From Aptenodytes patagonicus (Eukaryota; Chordata; Aves; Sphenisciformes; Spheniscidae), in contig NC_134975.1 of assembly GCF_965638725.1 (NCBI RefSeq), positions 1,500,179-1,564,178 of the forward strand: DNA of 64,000 nucleotides. The letters are read 5' to 3'. A model generated the notes under the pieces. That model saw nothing but the letters and a program-made list of their open reading frames with translations. It was not told the DNA's origin and searched no databases. Position numbers and translations under genes: made by a program. Shown here piece by piece: positions 47,601-61,307 of the stretch (positions within the stretch are counted from its first letter, which is position 1; each line of letters starts with the position of its first letter).

Positions 47601-48770
47601 TGATTGAGCACCACTGTTTAGAATAGATCATCAACTCTAATTGCTAAAAAGCAGCCTGGCGTCATGGGGTGGTGAGACTCCTGAAGTTTCAGGCTTCTCT
47701 GTTGCATGATTTGAATATAGGTGTAACATCTGGGCTGATCAGTTGTAGTTCACTGGACTAACTTCTGCTCTGTGTAAGCCCATACCCCTCTGTCTTCTGT
47801 CATTGCTGAGTTTGTCTTTTCTCTTGCACTCTCAATGGTCAGAACATCCAGATTGGATTTGCATGATGAGGATCAATTCTAATTTCCTCTCAAGAAATTA
47901 GGAGAATCATGTGAAAAAGGAATATCAGAATCCATTTTTTGCATTTTTCTAGGGAATTCTGCTTCTTAAATGTACACTTGTTTAATCACAAACAAGCAGG
48001 GCCTCTTGGATTTCATCATGGAAGTGTCTGCAGTCAGGATTATTGTCCAGGCGTTCCAAGTGAGGAAAAATCGTTGCTCTTTGATTGAACTTGCCTTGTT
48101 TCTGCAAACCAGAATCTAGAGTTATTTCCTACTCTGAATCCACAGAAGGGCATCTCTTGTGTATTTGCAGGAGCTGCTGTGTCTTGAAAAGTAGGATTTC
48201 TTTAAATTCTTATTTTACAACTGTCAGGAGAGAGAAGAGATTAAATGGGGGGAGGAGAGGGTTGAAAAGGGTGAACAGTATTGTGATATATAACGAGATG
48301 AGGAATTACTGAAGCAATGCAATACCAGTGCCGGCCTCCTGCCAGAGAACCTGTTCTGTGAAGCTGGCTGGGGCTGATCCATCAAATGCTCTGCAAATGA
48401 GCAGGAAAACTGAGCTGGTGGCTCTGCAGGAGAAAATGTCTCATGTGTTGGGACGAGTTAACCTTTGTGAGTAGTGCAGGTGGTAGCAGAGCTTTGCATT
48501 GGTTGGTTTGGAAAAACTGAGTTTGGGAAGCATAGTGAGGAAAATGGTAGTGTGTGGAGCTGATGAACTGGATTGTGGTGGTGGTGGGCTGTATTTACGC
48601 TTCAGACTGTTCTAATGTACAGTCTGTTATGTTCACCTTCACAGAAGGTGAAGACATCACTGCACCTGAGCTGGTGGTTGCCGTCACTGCAGCAGAGGTG
48701 TCAAGGAAGGAGAGCCTGTTCCTCCACTGCATCAGTGACCAGCAGCTTAGCTCACTCTCATGTGTCCTTT

Positions 48771-48796
48771 TAAAAAAAAAAACAACAACAACAAAA
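48771..48796. repeat. A-rich / CAA simple repeat
   Basis: An A run leads into ACAACAACAAC repeats. No SINE or LINE body is visible upstream. Confidence 0.85.
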
Positions 48797-51700
48797 AATC
48801 AAACACCCAAAAACTAAAAACCTAAAGATTCCTGACATCACATTTTGAGACACCAGGAAAGAACACGACGTACAAGAATCTTACGGTTGTTAATGGCAAA
48901 AGGTCTTGGCTGAAAAGAAACTGAAGCTTTGCTTTCTTTTGACAATGATCCTATTTCCTTAGCAGGGCCTCCTCAGCATGTGGAGGCACAACCATGACTA
49001 GCTTAGGATATAGATAAATATAGACTACAACTGAACAGAAACAGTTGTAGCTGGGAGAGGGCCAAAAGAATGTCTCAGCAGTAAGTGTTTTTGTTTGTAA
49101 TTTCTTTCCTAGGAATGAACAAACACTAGCACCATTTTAAAGCTAAATTATCAGCTCTCATTTGCTTTCCTAATGCTTTCTTTGTAGTGCTGTGTCTTGC
49201 ATCTGTGTAGAGAGGGGTTGTGGTTCTTGGGTTGTTTTTTCAGCTAGCTGGAAGAATTTAGCAGACCAAATGTCACAAAAGTGTTGAATGTATGGAAGTG
49301 AGGTTGATGATTTACCAGGTTTATGTAGTAGGAGTGAATGGTTCTTGAGATTGCAGTCCTATTGTCTTGGTTCTCTTCCTGTTGCTGTAATTTATGATAC
49401 TCGGTGAGGAAGTCCGCATTTCTGTTCGTATCTAACCATTTCCATTTCCTGTAGATCAGCAGAAAAGGAATAGGGTGAAAGAAAATTTCTCTCTTAGTGA
49501 GTCTTTGGTTTCTATCTCAGTGGATTGATACCAAATTTGGACTATGCATGACCAGAGAGAAGAGGCTTTATACAGTAAATTTGTTCCGCTCATGCTACGT
49601 ATTAAAGGGACACTTCCCTTCCAAGACTTGAGATGTCAGTTTGGGCATGACTATTGCGGTTGTAGTAATCGGATCATAATTAATTTATTGAGATGACTTT
49701 ACACCTGCCATCCATGCCTACACACAAGCTTTTTTTCTGAGAGCCTTAGTCCCTGTGTCTTCCTGGAGCTTTATTTCAGATAATTGTATTCTGTTTCTAA
49801 CCTGCATGGATGGCTATCCTTAAGTAAAGAACTCTAATTTATCTGTTTCTTCTAACCTTTTCAGTCCCTACTGCCTAGTTCCACTTCAGTAGGGCTAGTC
49901 TAAAAATTGAAGCATTACGCTTTCTAATCCTGGAGGCAGGTGCTTGACACTGCAACCTGTTTGTCAAAATAATAGTTGGTTGGGGTTGGTTGGTTGTTTT
50001 AACAAACTCTACTTGGAAATTCAGCAGTGGGAAGACACAGTGCTGCAGGGCAGTCCCAGGAATTTATCGCCCTTATTTCTGTTGCTTGAATTTTGCTAGT
50101 TGGAACTTTCCTGCTCTTGCCAAGTAGCATTAGGCTTTTTATTTTTTTTATTAGCTTATGCTCAGACAATCCTTTTTTCAAGCAATAATGTAAGTGATCT
50201 GCATTGCGTGGTAGTTAAGGTTGCAAATAGTGTTTTGGCCTGAGTTACCTTCTTGGTTTTCAGTAGTATCTCACCTCAAGTTCAGATTTCCAAATGCAAA
50301 TCTGTGAACCATAAGCCTCGCATTCGTGTGAGGATAGGTTTGTTTTATTGGTAGGATACTAGTGTGGAGCAAGTGATTACAGAGAATTCTTTGCTTCCCA
50401 GTATGTGAAACAGAATGTGATACTTAAATTGAGAGTGCTGGTATTTGTTCGTAATGTGCTGCTATTCCTTAGTAATTCCAACAATTTTCTGTGGCAAATG
50501 TTTCATTATATATAGTGTGTAACCATCAATGTCAAGAGTCCAATTAAATCTTGTGGAGAAATTAATCACAAAATAACAAGCTACAAACAAATCTGTGGCT
50601 TGTCTTGTAAGGAAAAATCCCTCCCCTTTCTGTGCAGGTTTGTTTTTCCTGAAGTGGCAGTCACCCTGGTCTATTTGCTACCCAAATGAACAAATGTGGG
50701 GAATTAAAACTGCCTCTGAAAATGGAGAGGCAAATCTCAGAAAAGCTGGTGGATTTTGTAGCTCATGCAGTCGATCACAGTGTTACCCTTTTGGCATACA
50801 GTCTTTGTATAGCTCTTTTTTTTGAAGGTGTACTTTTCTTACAGTGGCAGCATGCCTTTCTTGTGAGCTGGATTAATTTAACTGAGCTACGTATTGCAAT
50901 CAAGCATTAAAATTAATGCTTTGGTTGGCATTTCAGTGCTTCATGGACATTCTAATTTTCAGCTACTGGGTTTGTTTGGACTTGTTGGGGCCTGACTCAA
51001 ACCTAGTGCTAGAGGAGTGAGATAACAACTTTGTGTGCAAATGCACACCCTCCACTAAGCAGTGTAAGTACACATTTCAGCTTCGAAACTCTTAGTCTAG
51101 GCATTTCAAGTGACACTTGACATCTGACTGTCCAGCACAAAGGAGTGAAGTCCATTCCCTTTCCAAGCATTTCAGTACTGCAAAATCACCTTTATAACCA
51201 AAATGGCCTGTTAGCTGGAATGTTTTAGCAGAGACGCTGGTTGCATTGGGAGGCTTAGAGCCTAAAGCCTTTAATCACCTTTTCTGATGTGACCCTCCAG
51301 ATCAGGCTGGAAGTGTCTGGCAGAACGATGCTGTAAGGCAGCAGATACAGGGGCCTGTGCTGCTCAGTGTCTAATACTCTGTTGCCTTGCAATAATCAGG
51401 CTCACGGTAAAGAAAACATGCCGTTTGTGATCACTAATTTCTTGTTGTAATACAAATGTGGGCTTAATTTTAGCTTGAGAAGTAATACCAAATAATTTTG
51501 TTTTCTTATTGCTATGTGCTTGATCGCTTCCAATCTTTCAGCCCCAAGAGATAAGAGGTTACAAGTGCAGGTCAGGCTACAAAAAGGCTTGAAATGCTGC
51601 AGGGCTTTTTGTTTTAATCCCTTCAAGGTTTCAGTCTTTCTTGTGGTTCTGATGTAATATGAGAAATTAAAACAAAAGACAGCAGCCAGATGGTACATCT

Positions 51701-52469
51701 CCGGGATCAGACAGATTAGTTTTTTAAAAAAGGGAAAAGTTTACTAATACTTATTCTCTTCTGGAGTTTTTGCTTCTGTGGAGCTCAAGCATCTATCTTC
51801 TGCATGCTTCTACCAGTAGGCAAACAGTGGAATTACAGCTACTACCAGGTTAAAAAACCACAACCCTCTAGCTTGCTTTCACTGAATATCAAACAGACAT
51901 GATTAAAAGTCTGATTTTCTGGATCATAGGGTGTGCTTGCTGGGCAGTAGTCTAGAAGTTGACTTTGTTCATCCTTGCCTCAGTTTTCGGAGGTGCCCTA
52001 AACAGCTCCTGCAGTGGGCTCACTTTATTTGCTAAAAGCTGTTCTCAATTTGATTAGTTTAAGATGAGGCTCTGAATTTGCACTTTCCCTTTGCCCTGTT
52101 GTTTGGGAATTATTCCGTTTTGTTAGCCTAAGTTGGCTTTGTGGTTACAGAATATTTTCATGCACTCCGAGTTTCCCTTTTTAGGTTTTCATTGCTTTGA
52201 TATTCCATTTAGATAGCTGTTCTGATTCAAATTATTGCATTTAAATAGTGTATAGTGTATATCTCTGATCCCAAGGGAAACTACACAAGTTCTGTAATAT
52301 GGAGGCTTTGAAATCATAATGTACTCACATATACTTGGTTTCAGGTTTTCTTCAGCATGTGCATTGCTGTGTTCCAGTGAAACCTTCATGTCGCTGAAAA
52401 GAAAAGCAAACAGACCTCAAACTGAAAAATGAGGATATGGTTAAATGAGTTTTCTTTCCTTGGTTTTAG

Positions 52470-52541
52470 GGGACATCACACAGAAGGGGTATGAGAAGAA
52501 GAGAGCAAAGCTTCTGGCTCCGTATGTTCCACAAACCCAAG
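52470..52541 (+). CDS. DIP2B: DIP2B coding exon 2
   Basis: This 72-nt exon encodes (G)DITQKGYEKKRAKLLAPYVP and then QTQ, about residues 30-53. DITQKGYEKKR is invariant across DIP2 proteins and continues the DMAP1-binding domain. The acceptor is GGTTTTAG and the donor is CAAG|GTAGGT. It is symmetric, phase 1. Confidence 0.96.
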
Positions 52542-54514
52542 GTAGGTACTTGTTTCAGCTGCCATAAGAATTTTGCATAGCCTTGACGTTAAAGGGAACT
52601 GCGGAATGGCTGTGGAGCAGAGCACTGAGATGTCATTTGCCAACTCTGAACTATTCTGTTTCATATGTGTTTCCTTAGCTATCTAATAATTACACTGTGG
52701 AGGTTGCATGGATGCCATGAAGTCATGGGCAGTATTTTGCCTCTAGTTCGCTTGTTCATATTGAACTCCAGGGGTTCCTGGTAGTTCCAGAGCTGTTTGG
52801 TGGGTCTTTGTAGAGTGTTGTGTATTTCAACGCTTTGTATGCCCTGTCTTTATCTCCCACATACATAAATCGCGTCCTACTTCCTTGTCAGCTGAGAACT
52901 CAAGGGCTTTGAATCAATCGTGAAGTGTGATGTCCTCAAGAATCATTCTTGAAACCTTCTTAAAAATGGCTTAACTGCAGAGTTGGTCTGTACTGCATCC
53001 TTCTTTCAGCCATCTTAATTCCTTGTTGGAGAAACAGTAGAATTTTCATAATTTGTTGGTTTATTTTACCAGAGTAGCTGAGTTCATGTACTTTGTTTGC
53101 ATCTGTTTCTTTTGGTTCAAAGATCCTTAGCAGTAGAGCTGATTTTATGTAGGATAATTATATATAATTGTAAACTGAAGGACATGGCTGAAAGCATGCC
53201 TAATAATTATTATGGGGATGCTTACCCAAAATAATTGTACTACTGATATGCTGAGATGCGTAACCATTAAAAACTAATGTGTCTGGCTCTTAGGAGTTTG
53301 GGAAGTGAATGGGTATGACAGGCAGTAAGACTGGACTTACTGTAATTTACTGAGACTGAACTACAGCCAAAAAAATTAAACAAGGAGTGAAGGCTAAAAG
53401 TACATTTATTGACCATCAGCACTACGTCCATTGGGAAAAGATCATATAGGGTTTTTTCTGCTGAAATTACAGCAGTTCACTTCAGGCAGTTGCTTGAGGA
53501 ACATAAAAGGACTCTGCCACTGTCATGTGGTAGCTTCTAGACTCTGCCACTCCAAAACACTTGATGGTTGCATTCCTGCTCTCCTCCATCCCAGTTGTTT
53601 CTCAACTTTGTTTTGCTTGCGTATTCAACAAAAGCTGGTGCCCGTTCTCTTGTTCGAGACTTATTGCCCCAGTGGGTGCTTTATACACAAAAGAACAGTG
53701 TATTCTGTCTGCACTAACATAGTGGAGGTAGCAAGGCAAGCAAAAATTGTTTTTTAGTCTTCAAATTTGAGATTTTGTTACAAACAGCTCTCTGAGTACT
53801 GAGGACTGCCTCCCTGAATCAGGACGTGATAGTAACCGAATAGTCAGAGATTCCTACCTTTGTATCAAATCTGTTTCTGTTATTTAAAGAAACCAAAAAG
53901 TAATACACACGATTGATCCCTTTTTATGGTCTTTATAAGTAGATATTTGTTAAGCAGGTTTTACAGTCTCTCAGTCCAACGTGTATACCAGTGGAGATCT
54001 TGAGCCTTAGAGGAAATGTGGGCTCCTTTCATATGTTCAGGTGCCTTCTTGGCAGACTTGCTTCTGTCCTGGAGTCCAGTGGAGGCTGAAGCTCTACAAG
54101 TTCCTTTTCATCTGACGACATGATCTTGTGCCCCTCATGCCTATCACTTTGCATGCATGTTTGGTTTGCTTCAGAAAATGTTGTTTAATTAGGAGGAAAA
54201 AAAAAAAGCGTTTGGCAAGACTGTCTGTGGCTCTGCTATTTTAATTGTTGCGCTTTCAAAAGCTGCAGAATGAGACGAAGTTCAGGAAGGAGACACAGGC
54301 TGACAGGAGGTCACCAATTAAGATAGCATTTTGACTGCTGTTCTGGCTCAGCCCTCCAGCTTTTTATATATCTTATCCAGCTCCAGATCCTGGGAATCTC
54401 CTGTTGTAAAAATCCTGTTGAAGTCATGCATGAGGGATTTAGAATCAGGTCACCTTGTGGACTAAATTAATTTTCTTCTCATTAACAACAACAACAACAA
54501 AATATTTACTCCTG

Positions 54515-54660
54515 GCATTTAGTGCATGACATTTCTCAAAGCACCTTCCTGATGTTAGCTGATGTATTGTCTCCATTTCATAGATGTGAAATGAGACGAA
54601 GGTAGGTATGATGACATGTCAGGGCACGTCAGCGTTATAATTTGGGAGATTCTTATTGCT
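54515..54660 (-). repeat. MIR-like SINE relic
   Basis: The words TCTCAAAGCACCTTCCTGAT, TATTGTCTCCATTTCATAGA and TGTGAAATGAGACGAAGG follow the antisense MIR consensus (AAAGC..CTT, ATCCCCATTTTACAGATGAG, GAAACTGAGG). Confidence 0.5.
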
Positions 54661-56095
54661 AAATCTGTGCTCCATTCACATTGCCTCTGGGAGCTTGCCT
54701 CATTATTTTAGAGTTAAGGCAACAATGTTAATTACCTAAAGATACATGTTTTCCCAGTGCGACATCCATTTTTGTAAATGGAACTTACTGAGGTGATGGA
54801 GCTGTGATACCAGAGTTGTTGCTCCTCTGTTATGTGCTGGCTGCTGCACAAAACGCTTTGAAGAAAGTATTTTGAGCAGCTTCCCAGGTTGTGCATGTTA
54901 ACTAATGCTGCTGATTTCACTGTTGCCAGAACCAAAACAGGGAGGACAGGCATGCTTATTTCATGTTACACTACCGACTAACCACCTGCAAAAATAAAGA
55001 AAGGCCGCCCTGCTGTCATCTTATCCTTAGTGTCTTTCTGAACAGGTATAACTGTAGCTAAACCGTAAGTTCTCTTTTGAAACAGACTGGGGTCTCAGTG
55101 CTTTGAGATGTTGGTTTTATTGGAGTAATGCTGACATTTTCAAGTCACCCTCAGAGTCATTTGTGAGGACCGAATATTTTTATGCCTATTTTAAAAGATG
55201 CAATACAATGCTATTTTTTGCTATTTTGAAAAATGCTTTTTGGATGGACAGTTGAACTGCTGTGCTACCAAGAGATGGTATAGTAACTCACCACCTCTTG
55301 AAACTCGTTTTTGTTGCAGACTACAGGCAAACTTCTGCCTAGGGAAAGAGCTCCTGTCCATATTAGTTGCTGCAAATCTGGAAAAGCATTTACAACTCTT
55401 TAGCTCAAACAATGCAGACGCAGGAACGCCTCCTGCCAAAATTAGCAGCCCTTGCACATAGGCTGTTGGCAGAGTACGTTTTCTTGCTATTTAAGATAAT
55501 GTATTCGGTTCCTTCTGCTAATGTGTAAAGGAAATTATATTCATTAAGCACTGATTCACTGTCAGAACCTTCTTATGTAACTGCTAGAGTGCTCTTGCTT
55601 CTGTCTTCTATTCTCATGATGATGAAAAAAAAGAAAAAACTAAAAATTTTAAACAAGCAAAGAGAACGTTGGAGTACTTACTGTTTTTATTGAAAAGGTA
55701 AGAAGAATGCGATCCAGTGGTTTTTGTATTCCAGTACCTCAGGGAAAGGTGTTGGAAGACAGGAGTAGTATGCTAAAATTAATATTGTAAACCTGTTGAG
55801 ATTGATAACATTTGAAGCTAATTTAATTGATCTGTGAATTTTAGCTGTTAATGTATGTTTTGTTGTTTTTTCTGCTTCATGTTATTCATGGATAGCACGA
55901 GGTGGGAACATTATAGATTCTGTTACTTTAGTGTTTCATTTCTTTGAAATCGTGGCACTTGGAAGAGAAGCATTTCTTTGCTTCCCAAGAGGGCTGTCAT
56001 ATATTTCCTGTCTCAGAAGAGTTCTTCCTGCCGCCCTGTGTGTTGTGGACTGCCAATAAGCCAGCAGAACTGTACAGTAAAGTTTTGCTTTTCTT

Positions 56096-56113
56096 CCCCC
56101 CCCCCCCCCCCCC
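56096..56113. repeat. Poly(C) tract, 18 bases
   Basis: An uninterrupted C18 run in DIP2B intron 2, the same length as the run at 44664-44681. Confidence 0.95.
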
Positions 56114-58148
56114 TTCAGCATCATGCTATTTCAAATGGGAGCTAATGTGGAATAGTAACAGTGATAAAACAGCTTTGTCTAAACCTGTAAATCATGCACA
56201 CGCGCTCCAGCTTAGTGTTGTGTAGAGAGTTTCACCCACTTACAAGATCTGACTTGCAGTTACCACAAATGGGGAATTATTTTCTTCCTTATTCAGGCTG
56301 AGGGGTATCACAATTTCAAATAAAACTTATCACTTGACTCTAGGAAATATATTTCTTCATCTTTGAAATAATATCCAGGACTAAATCAATGGGGCACCTG
56401 AATTCTTCCTTCATGTCTTGTACAAGGCAGAATTAAGATCCATCTAGCTACTAACTCCTGCAGAAGTCTCTGAATCTCCTAAATCTGGTGAGTTCTCAGC
56501 CTTCTCAGTGCTGGAAGACAGCAGCAATCACACTAAGCTTGTGCAGCCATGCCTGCCGCTGAGCAAGACTGTCCCCTGTGTTCTGGAAGTGCTGTTCAGG
56601 CTGACTTCTATACCCTAGATACTTGAGTTTGTTATTTACATGGTTTTTACAGGCATGTAACTTGAAAAAAAAATCATCTTGTTATAAGGAATAGCCAGTC
56701 CAACACTAGCACCTGTTCAATTCTGTATGCAAAACAGCAGAATAACAGGTTTGCCTGCTGCTTTTCTTCTGCCTGATGAATCTAGCGCTTACTGTCCTTG
56801 TTATTAATGTAAACACTTATCCTTGTTGATCATACATGATGCTTATAATGATTCTTTTAATCTAAAACTCTTTTTATGAAAAAAATCTGAATCTCTAAAT
56901 CCTTGAACCTCTTCCTTCAACAAAACGCAGGGATCACAAAGCAGTCAGTTCTGCTTAAAAACTAAGGACAATTAAAAATCCATAGCATCCTTCAAAAGCG
57001 AATCTAAAATAATTTATTTTTCATGTCTCTGTAGGTTTGGATCCTGCCAGCAGAAACTGCAGCTATAGCAGGATTATTCTAAAGGGAATGCTAAATAAGT
57101 CACCTATCACCTGCCAGGCTTAGCTCACTTACACTGCTTTGTTGTATAACCGTTTGTGATTTACTGTAGCTATACACTTTTTCCCTCCTCTGTGCTTGAA
57201 TGTTTTCTTCGGCTACTGTAACACCTTATTATGTCATAGCAAAATACTTAAACAAAGAGCTTGCTCTTGGTGCGTCATGTCACTTACAGACACGTTTGAT
57301 CCCTTTGTAAATGGAATGTCATGTTTGCCTTGTGGTGCCCTGCAGAGCAGATGAGATGCTTTTGCAAGACTTGAGAACTGAATATGAATTTAATAATTCA
57401 TTTAAAATAGTGTTAAATCTGCTGCTGACATCTAGTGGGTACTTGAATTCGTAAATAACTCGAATGATCAGAAAGCATTAAGCTTTTCTTCTCAGTCTGT
57501 GAAGTTGTCTTGTCTTTGGAGCTAAATAAAACTCTCGTTTTTGACGAAGGCAAATAATATGCTACAAAGATGTTAAACTAGTTATCAATGAAATGTGTTC
57601 CAGAATGACAGGAAGGGGACACAAACACTGATTCTTTTGGATGTGGGTAAACGGAGATTTTTGAATTGAAAATCTTCCTCTGAAGCCTAGGTCTTCTGAT
57701 TACCAGATCCTGCACCTAAACCACAGAAGTCTCTTTTCCTTTTCCATTCTACTTTTTGTGCTGCTGGCACCTTTGTATAGGTGACGGTTATGTTTTGATA
57801 AGCGAATACAGAACTGTGTTATATGTTATGATATCCAAAAAATACCAGTGAAAATGGGGAATAGTTGTTTGTCCCCGTAATACGGTTTGCGGATTTCTGG
57901 CTAGCAGGATATGTTCTTTTTAACTAGAAATAAAGATTCTAAATTTTTGGCATGATAGTTTAAAGAATCATTAATACATCAGCTCAGTAGCTTGCCTCCA
58001 TTGAATGTTGATATCGCAAACAGAACTACTGAAAATTTGAGTAAGAGATGAAAAGTTTTGAAAAGGTTCCCAGGCCAAATAGTAACACTGGGGGTTAAGA
58101 GAGAATTTCTTCCAGGAGCGCGTTGCCCCAGTATTCTTGATTTTTATG

Positions 58149-58160
58149 CCCCCCCCCCCC
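58149..58160. repeat. Poly(C) tract, 12 bases
   Basis: An uninterrupted C12 run in DIP2B intron 2. Confidence 0.95.
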
Positions 58161-58320
58161 AAGCATATAATGCTGGGTTAAGTGGATGGTTAGTTTGCTG
58201 TAGCATTCAATTAATATTCTGCTCTTTTTAGGATGTTGGAAGGTATAGGAGATGGTTGAAGACTTCTGTAACTAGTTAGGTGTGATTTGCTGGTATTGTA
58301 AGTTCCCTGAGCTTGAGGCG

Positions 58321-58390
58321 CTTGCCTTAAGTTGTTTACCTAAAACCACACACTAAGAAAGTGGTATAACTGGAATTGGACTCCAGGATT
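58321..58390 (-). repeat. MIR-like SINE relic
   Basis: CTTGCCTTAAGTTG, ACCACACACTAAGAAAGTGG and AACTGGAATTGGACTCCAGG follow the antisense MIR pattern CTTGCCCAAGGTCACACAGCTAGTAAGTGG...GAACCCAGG in part. Confidence 0.5.
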
Positions 58391-59534
58391 TGTGGTTTCC
58401 TCTTTACTTCTCTAATCCTTTGGTAGTTTGTGAGAATTCGTAAGCGGTGCATATTTAGATGACACAATTGCTCTTCTTTTTGCATGACTTCAGGTGACAA
58501 CCTGAAGGTAATTACAGCTGTATGACCTTGTTTATAAAAAGTTCCCACTGATGCACAATTCATTTTAGAATTGAAACTCCAGTAGCAACGATTCCTAGTG
58601 TCCCTTGCTGAATTATGTAAAATGATAATTTCTTATCAGATTATCTATTTAGCTCCCTGTATTCATATGAAAGGCAAACTTTCCAGGATAATAAAGCCGC
58701 TCACTTCTTGACACGCTGAAAGGAGCCAGAATCTGGACAACTAGAGGTCTCTTTGGTTTTGTAATCAATGTGAACAGCAAAGGCTCTTGCCGCTGGTATA
58801 TTATTGGTTTTCCTGTCAATAACACGCGCTGGTCAGTGGAACACTGAGTAACGAACCCAGCTTCTCAACATATTTTTCTATGGGTTTGCTCTTCTTCACA
58901 ACTCAAACTTAATTTGGGATAATGACTTACTGCATCAGTGAAACCCCGTTACTCGTTGTGCCCATAGCAGCGGTGTCTACAAGGAGACTGGTGTAAAGGA
59001 CTGTGATCTCTAAAAGCAGTTTACATATATCACTCTACCACAAGTTAAACTGCTAATTCTCTTCCATCTTAATGCATTAATGAGAGTATGGTGCAGTCCT
59101 GTTCCCACTGGAAACATGGCAAAATAGGGAGCAAACCATACAGATACTAAATCACAAAACATTGAAGTTCATTCCAAATGGACCTATTAAGTGTGTGGAA
59201 GTGTAGGACTTACCTGCCTTATCTACTATTTCATTTATCAAGATTTATCTGAATCTTATCACCTTTGCTTTTGTATTTTGTAATGAATTCTTTAAAAGTG
59301 ACTTCATCTCATTTTATTACTGATAGGTTACTTAATACACAGTTTCACATAATTTATGTCACCTGCTTCAGTTTTGCTGTAAATTGTCTTTTACTTCAAG
59401 TGCCTAACAACCCCTTAAAAAGAAAAAAGCTGGGAAAAACTCTTTAAGAGTAGGGTCAAAGAAGAGACAGGTATATCTTAACTGATTAGGGTATAATTGG
59501 ACAGATGTATTAATATACTAATTAGATCCACTTC

Positions 59535-59555
59535 AAAAAAAAAAAAGGGGGGGGG
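59535..59555. repeat. A12G9 low-complexity tract
   Basis: A run of A passes straight into a run of G about 90 bases before exon 3. Confidence 0.9.
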
Positions 59556-59642
59556 AAATCCTGTAATTATATGGTAAAAAAGTATGGTCAAAAAAGGCTA
59601 CTTTTATTTCCTTCTCTCAGAGAATTGTGGACTGTTTTCCAG

Positions 59643-59780
59643 GGGTTGATCCAGCGTTACAGAAGGAATCCAGAACTCAGATGCCTGTTCCATCTGCAAC
59701 TCCAGCCTCAGCATCATCATCCTCATCCAAATTTCACCGAGCTCGCTCAGGGGGAGCCAGAGATGAACGCTATCGATCTG
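59643..59780 (+). CDS. DIP2B: DIP2B coding exon 3
   Basis: The exon encodes (G)VDPALQKESRTQMPVPSATP and continues ASASSSSSKFHRARSGGARD to ERYRS, about residues 54-99. SKFHRARSGGARDERYRS matches human DIP2B SKYHRTRSGGARDERYRS; the first half is Ser/Pro/Ala-rich and variable. The acceptor is GTTTTCCAG at 59634-59642 and the donor is TCTG|GTAAGG. It is 138 nt and symmetric (phase 1). The basic SKFHRARS stretch may be phosphorylated. Confidence 0.95.
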
Positions 59781-61181
59781 GTAAGGGCAGGAGCAAGAGT
59801 TCACCTGGGATTCCTGTTAGTGAGGAAGACTGTGCTGTGTACTCTCAAGGAGTCAAGCTTATTATTCGTCCACTGATGGAAAGTCCTACCTTGGTGGTTC
59901 TGTATAAAGAAACATCCGACTTGTAGGACTGCAGCTGCTGAATCAAAAAGAATGCCAAGTAGAAAAAGCAAATAACTTTTTGCCACCTTGATTTTCTGGC
60001 TTGAATGCAACTATTCAATGCAAGTTGTTCACAGAATGGAAAGCCTTTTTTAACCATGTCTGTAGGTAACCAGATTCAGTGAAGTGACAGGTAATAATTT
60101 GTTCCTGGAATTGGTGATTGCTGTGCATATCTGCTCTAGGAGCTTGGAAAATGAGAGCTGGCTTTCTCTATCTGTGCTTAAAGTACTTCCAAAGAGCAGC
60201 AGAAATGGCTGACTAGCGCCCTGCTGACTTCCTTCTCCACTTAAGGAAAGGAGGAGGTGGCGGCACCTATTTTTTTTTTTTCCCACCTGGTTTTGTTTTT
60301 CCCTTTGTATTAACAAGATTTAAGTTTTCTTCTCAACACAGCCAAATAAAGTATACCAAATACACCTTCTCCAGTAACTCTGCTATCGTATACCACCATT
60401 TCATAAAGCATTAGAAGAGCCTAGTTTTCTGCTTTTTAGAAAAGCATAATTAAAATACATTAATCTGAGAAATTCATGTAGATGAGCTCTCCCTTGTCAT
60501 AGTAGTTTTTTAATAAGTTGTCTTCTCACCATCGATGATGTGCCTTCCTTTAAAGAGTTCTGGACATTTGCAGAGGGATGGAAGCCTCATGTCCTCGCCT
60601 GTTTCATTTATAATCAGCACATATTTACAGCTGCAGTTAGTATCTTCCAAGACTTACATGAAATCTGCATCCATTCAGGTTTTTGCACATAAGGTTTTTC
60701 CTAAATCAGACAACTGGCTCAGAATTAGTCAGTTAATAGACTAGAGTTGCACCTGGGGCTGTAACACTTTAGCTTATGTGCATATTTTAAATTATGCACA
60801 AACATATTTTAGGATAATCTTTGGTTGAGGGGAACAATCTGGTGGGGTTGGGGTTTCTATGAAAGTTGCTAGAGACAGAGGAATATGATGACTAATCCAG
60901 AAGATTCCAGACTAAAAAAACTGGCCCTGCTATATAGCTCGATCATGTTATAAACCTCAGTTAGTTTCCCTGGGTTTGTGTTTTGGTTTTTGTTTTTTGG
61001 GTTTTTTAAAAAGGAAATGTTACTCATGAGATGGCAAAACATAGCTGTTTGGGAAGGTACTGTAAAATGGAGACTTGCATAAATATAGTCGGCTAGCAAT
61101 AGTTGCGCATGTGTAAGCCTTGTGTGTTTTTCCTCCTCCTCTACTGTTGCAAAACTGAGTATATGAACTTCCATTTTGCAG
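59781..61181 (+). other. DIP2B: DIP2B intron 3
   Basis: A 1.4-kb intron with T-rich stretches at 60270-60281 and 60985-61007. I see no coding or RNA gene. Confidence 0.85.
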
Positions 61182-61307
61182 ATATCCACACAGAAGCGGT
61201 TCAAGCAGCACTGGCAAAACATAAAGAACAGAAGATGGCCCTGCCCATGCCAACGAAAAGGCGGTCTACATTTGTTCAGTCTCCAGCTGATGCCTGCACT
61301 CCCCCAG
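61182..61307 (+). CDS. DIP2B: DIP2B coding exon 4
   Basis: The exon encodes (D)IHTEAVQAALAKHKEQKMAL and then PMPTKRRSTFVQSPADACTP(P), about residues 100-141, identical in sense to human DIP2B as I know it. It ends the DMAP1-binding domain. The KEQKMALPMPTKRRSTFVQ wording separates DIP2B from DIP2C (KERKMAVPMPSKRRSLVVQ). The acceptor is ATTTTGCAG and the donor is CAG|GTTAGG. It is 126 nt and symmetric. Confidence 0.97.

Larger units (their letters stand above)
29292..52469 (+). other. DIP2B: DIP2B intron 1, second part
   Basis: About 23 kb of AT-rich intron. I see three weak MIR-like SINE relics (near 29945, 30733 and 32352), simple repeats (a C18 run at 44664-44681, an A/CAA tract at 48771-48796) and nothing that looks like a coding exon, retrogene, tRNA or spliceosomal RNA. 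Conserved enhancers could be present but cannot be recognised from one sequence. The acceptor of exon 2 is GGTTTTAG at 52462-52469. Confidence 0.75.
52542..59642 (+). other. DIP2B: DIP2B intron 2
   Basis: A 7.1-kb intron with two MIR-like relics (about 54515-54660 and 58321-58390), an AAC repeat at 54486-54500, poly(C) tracts at 56096-56113 and 58149-58160 and an A12G9 tract at 59535-59555. I see no exon or RNA gene. Confidence 0.8.
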
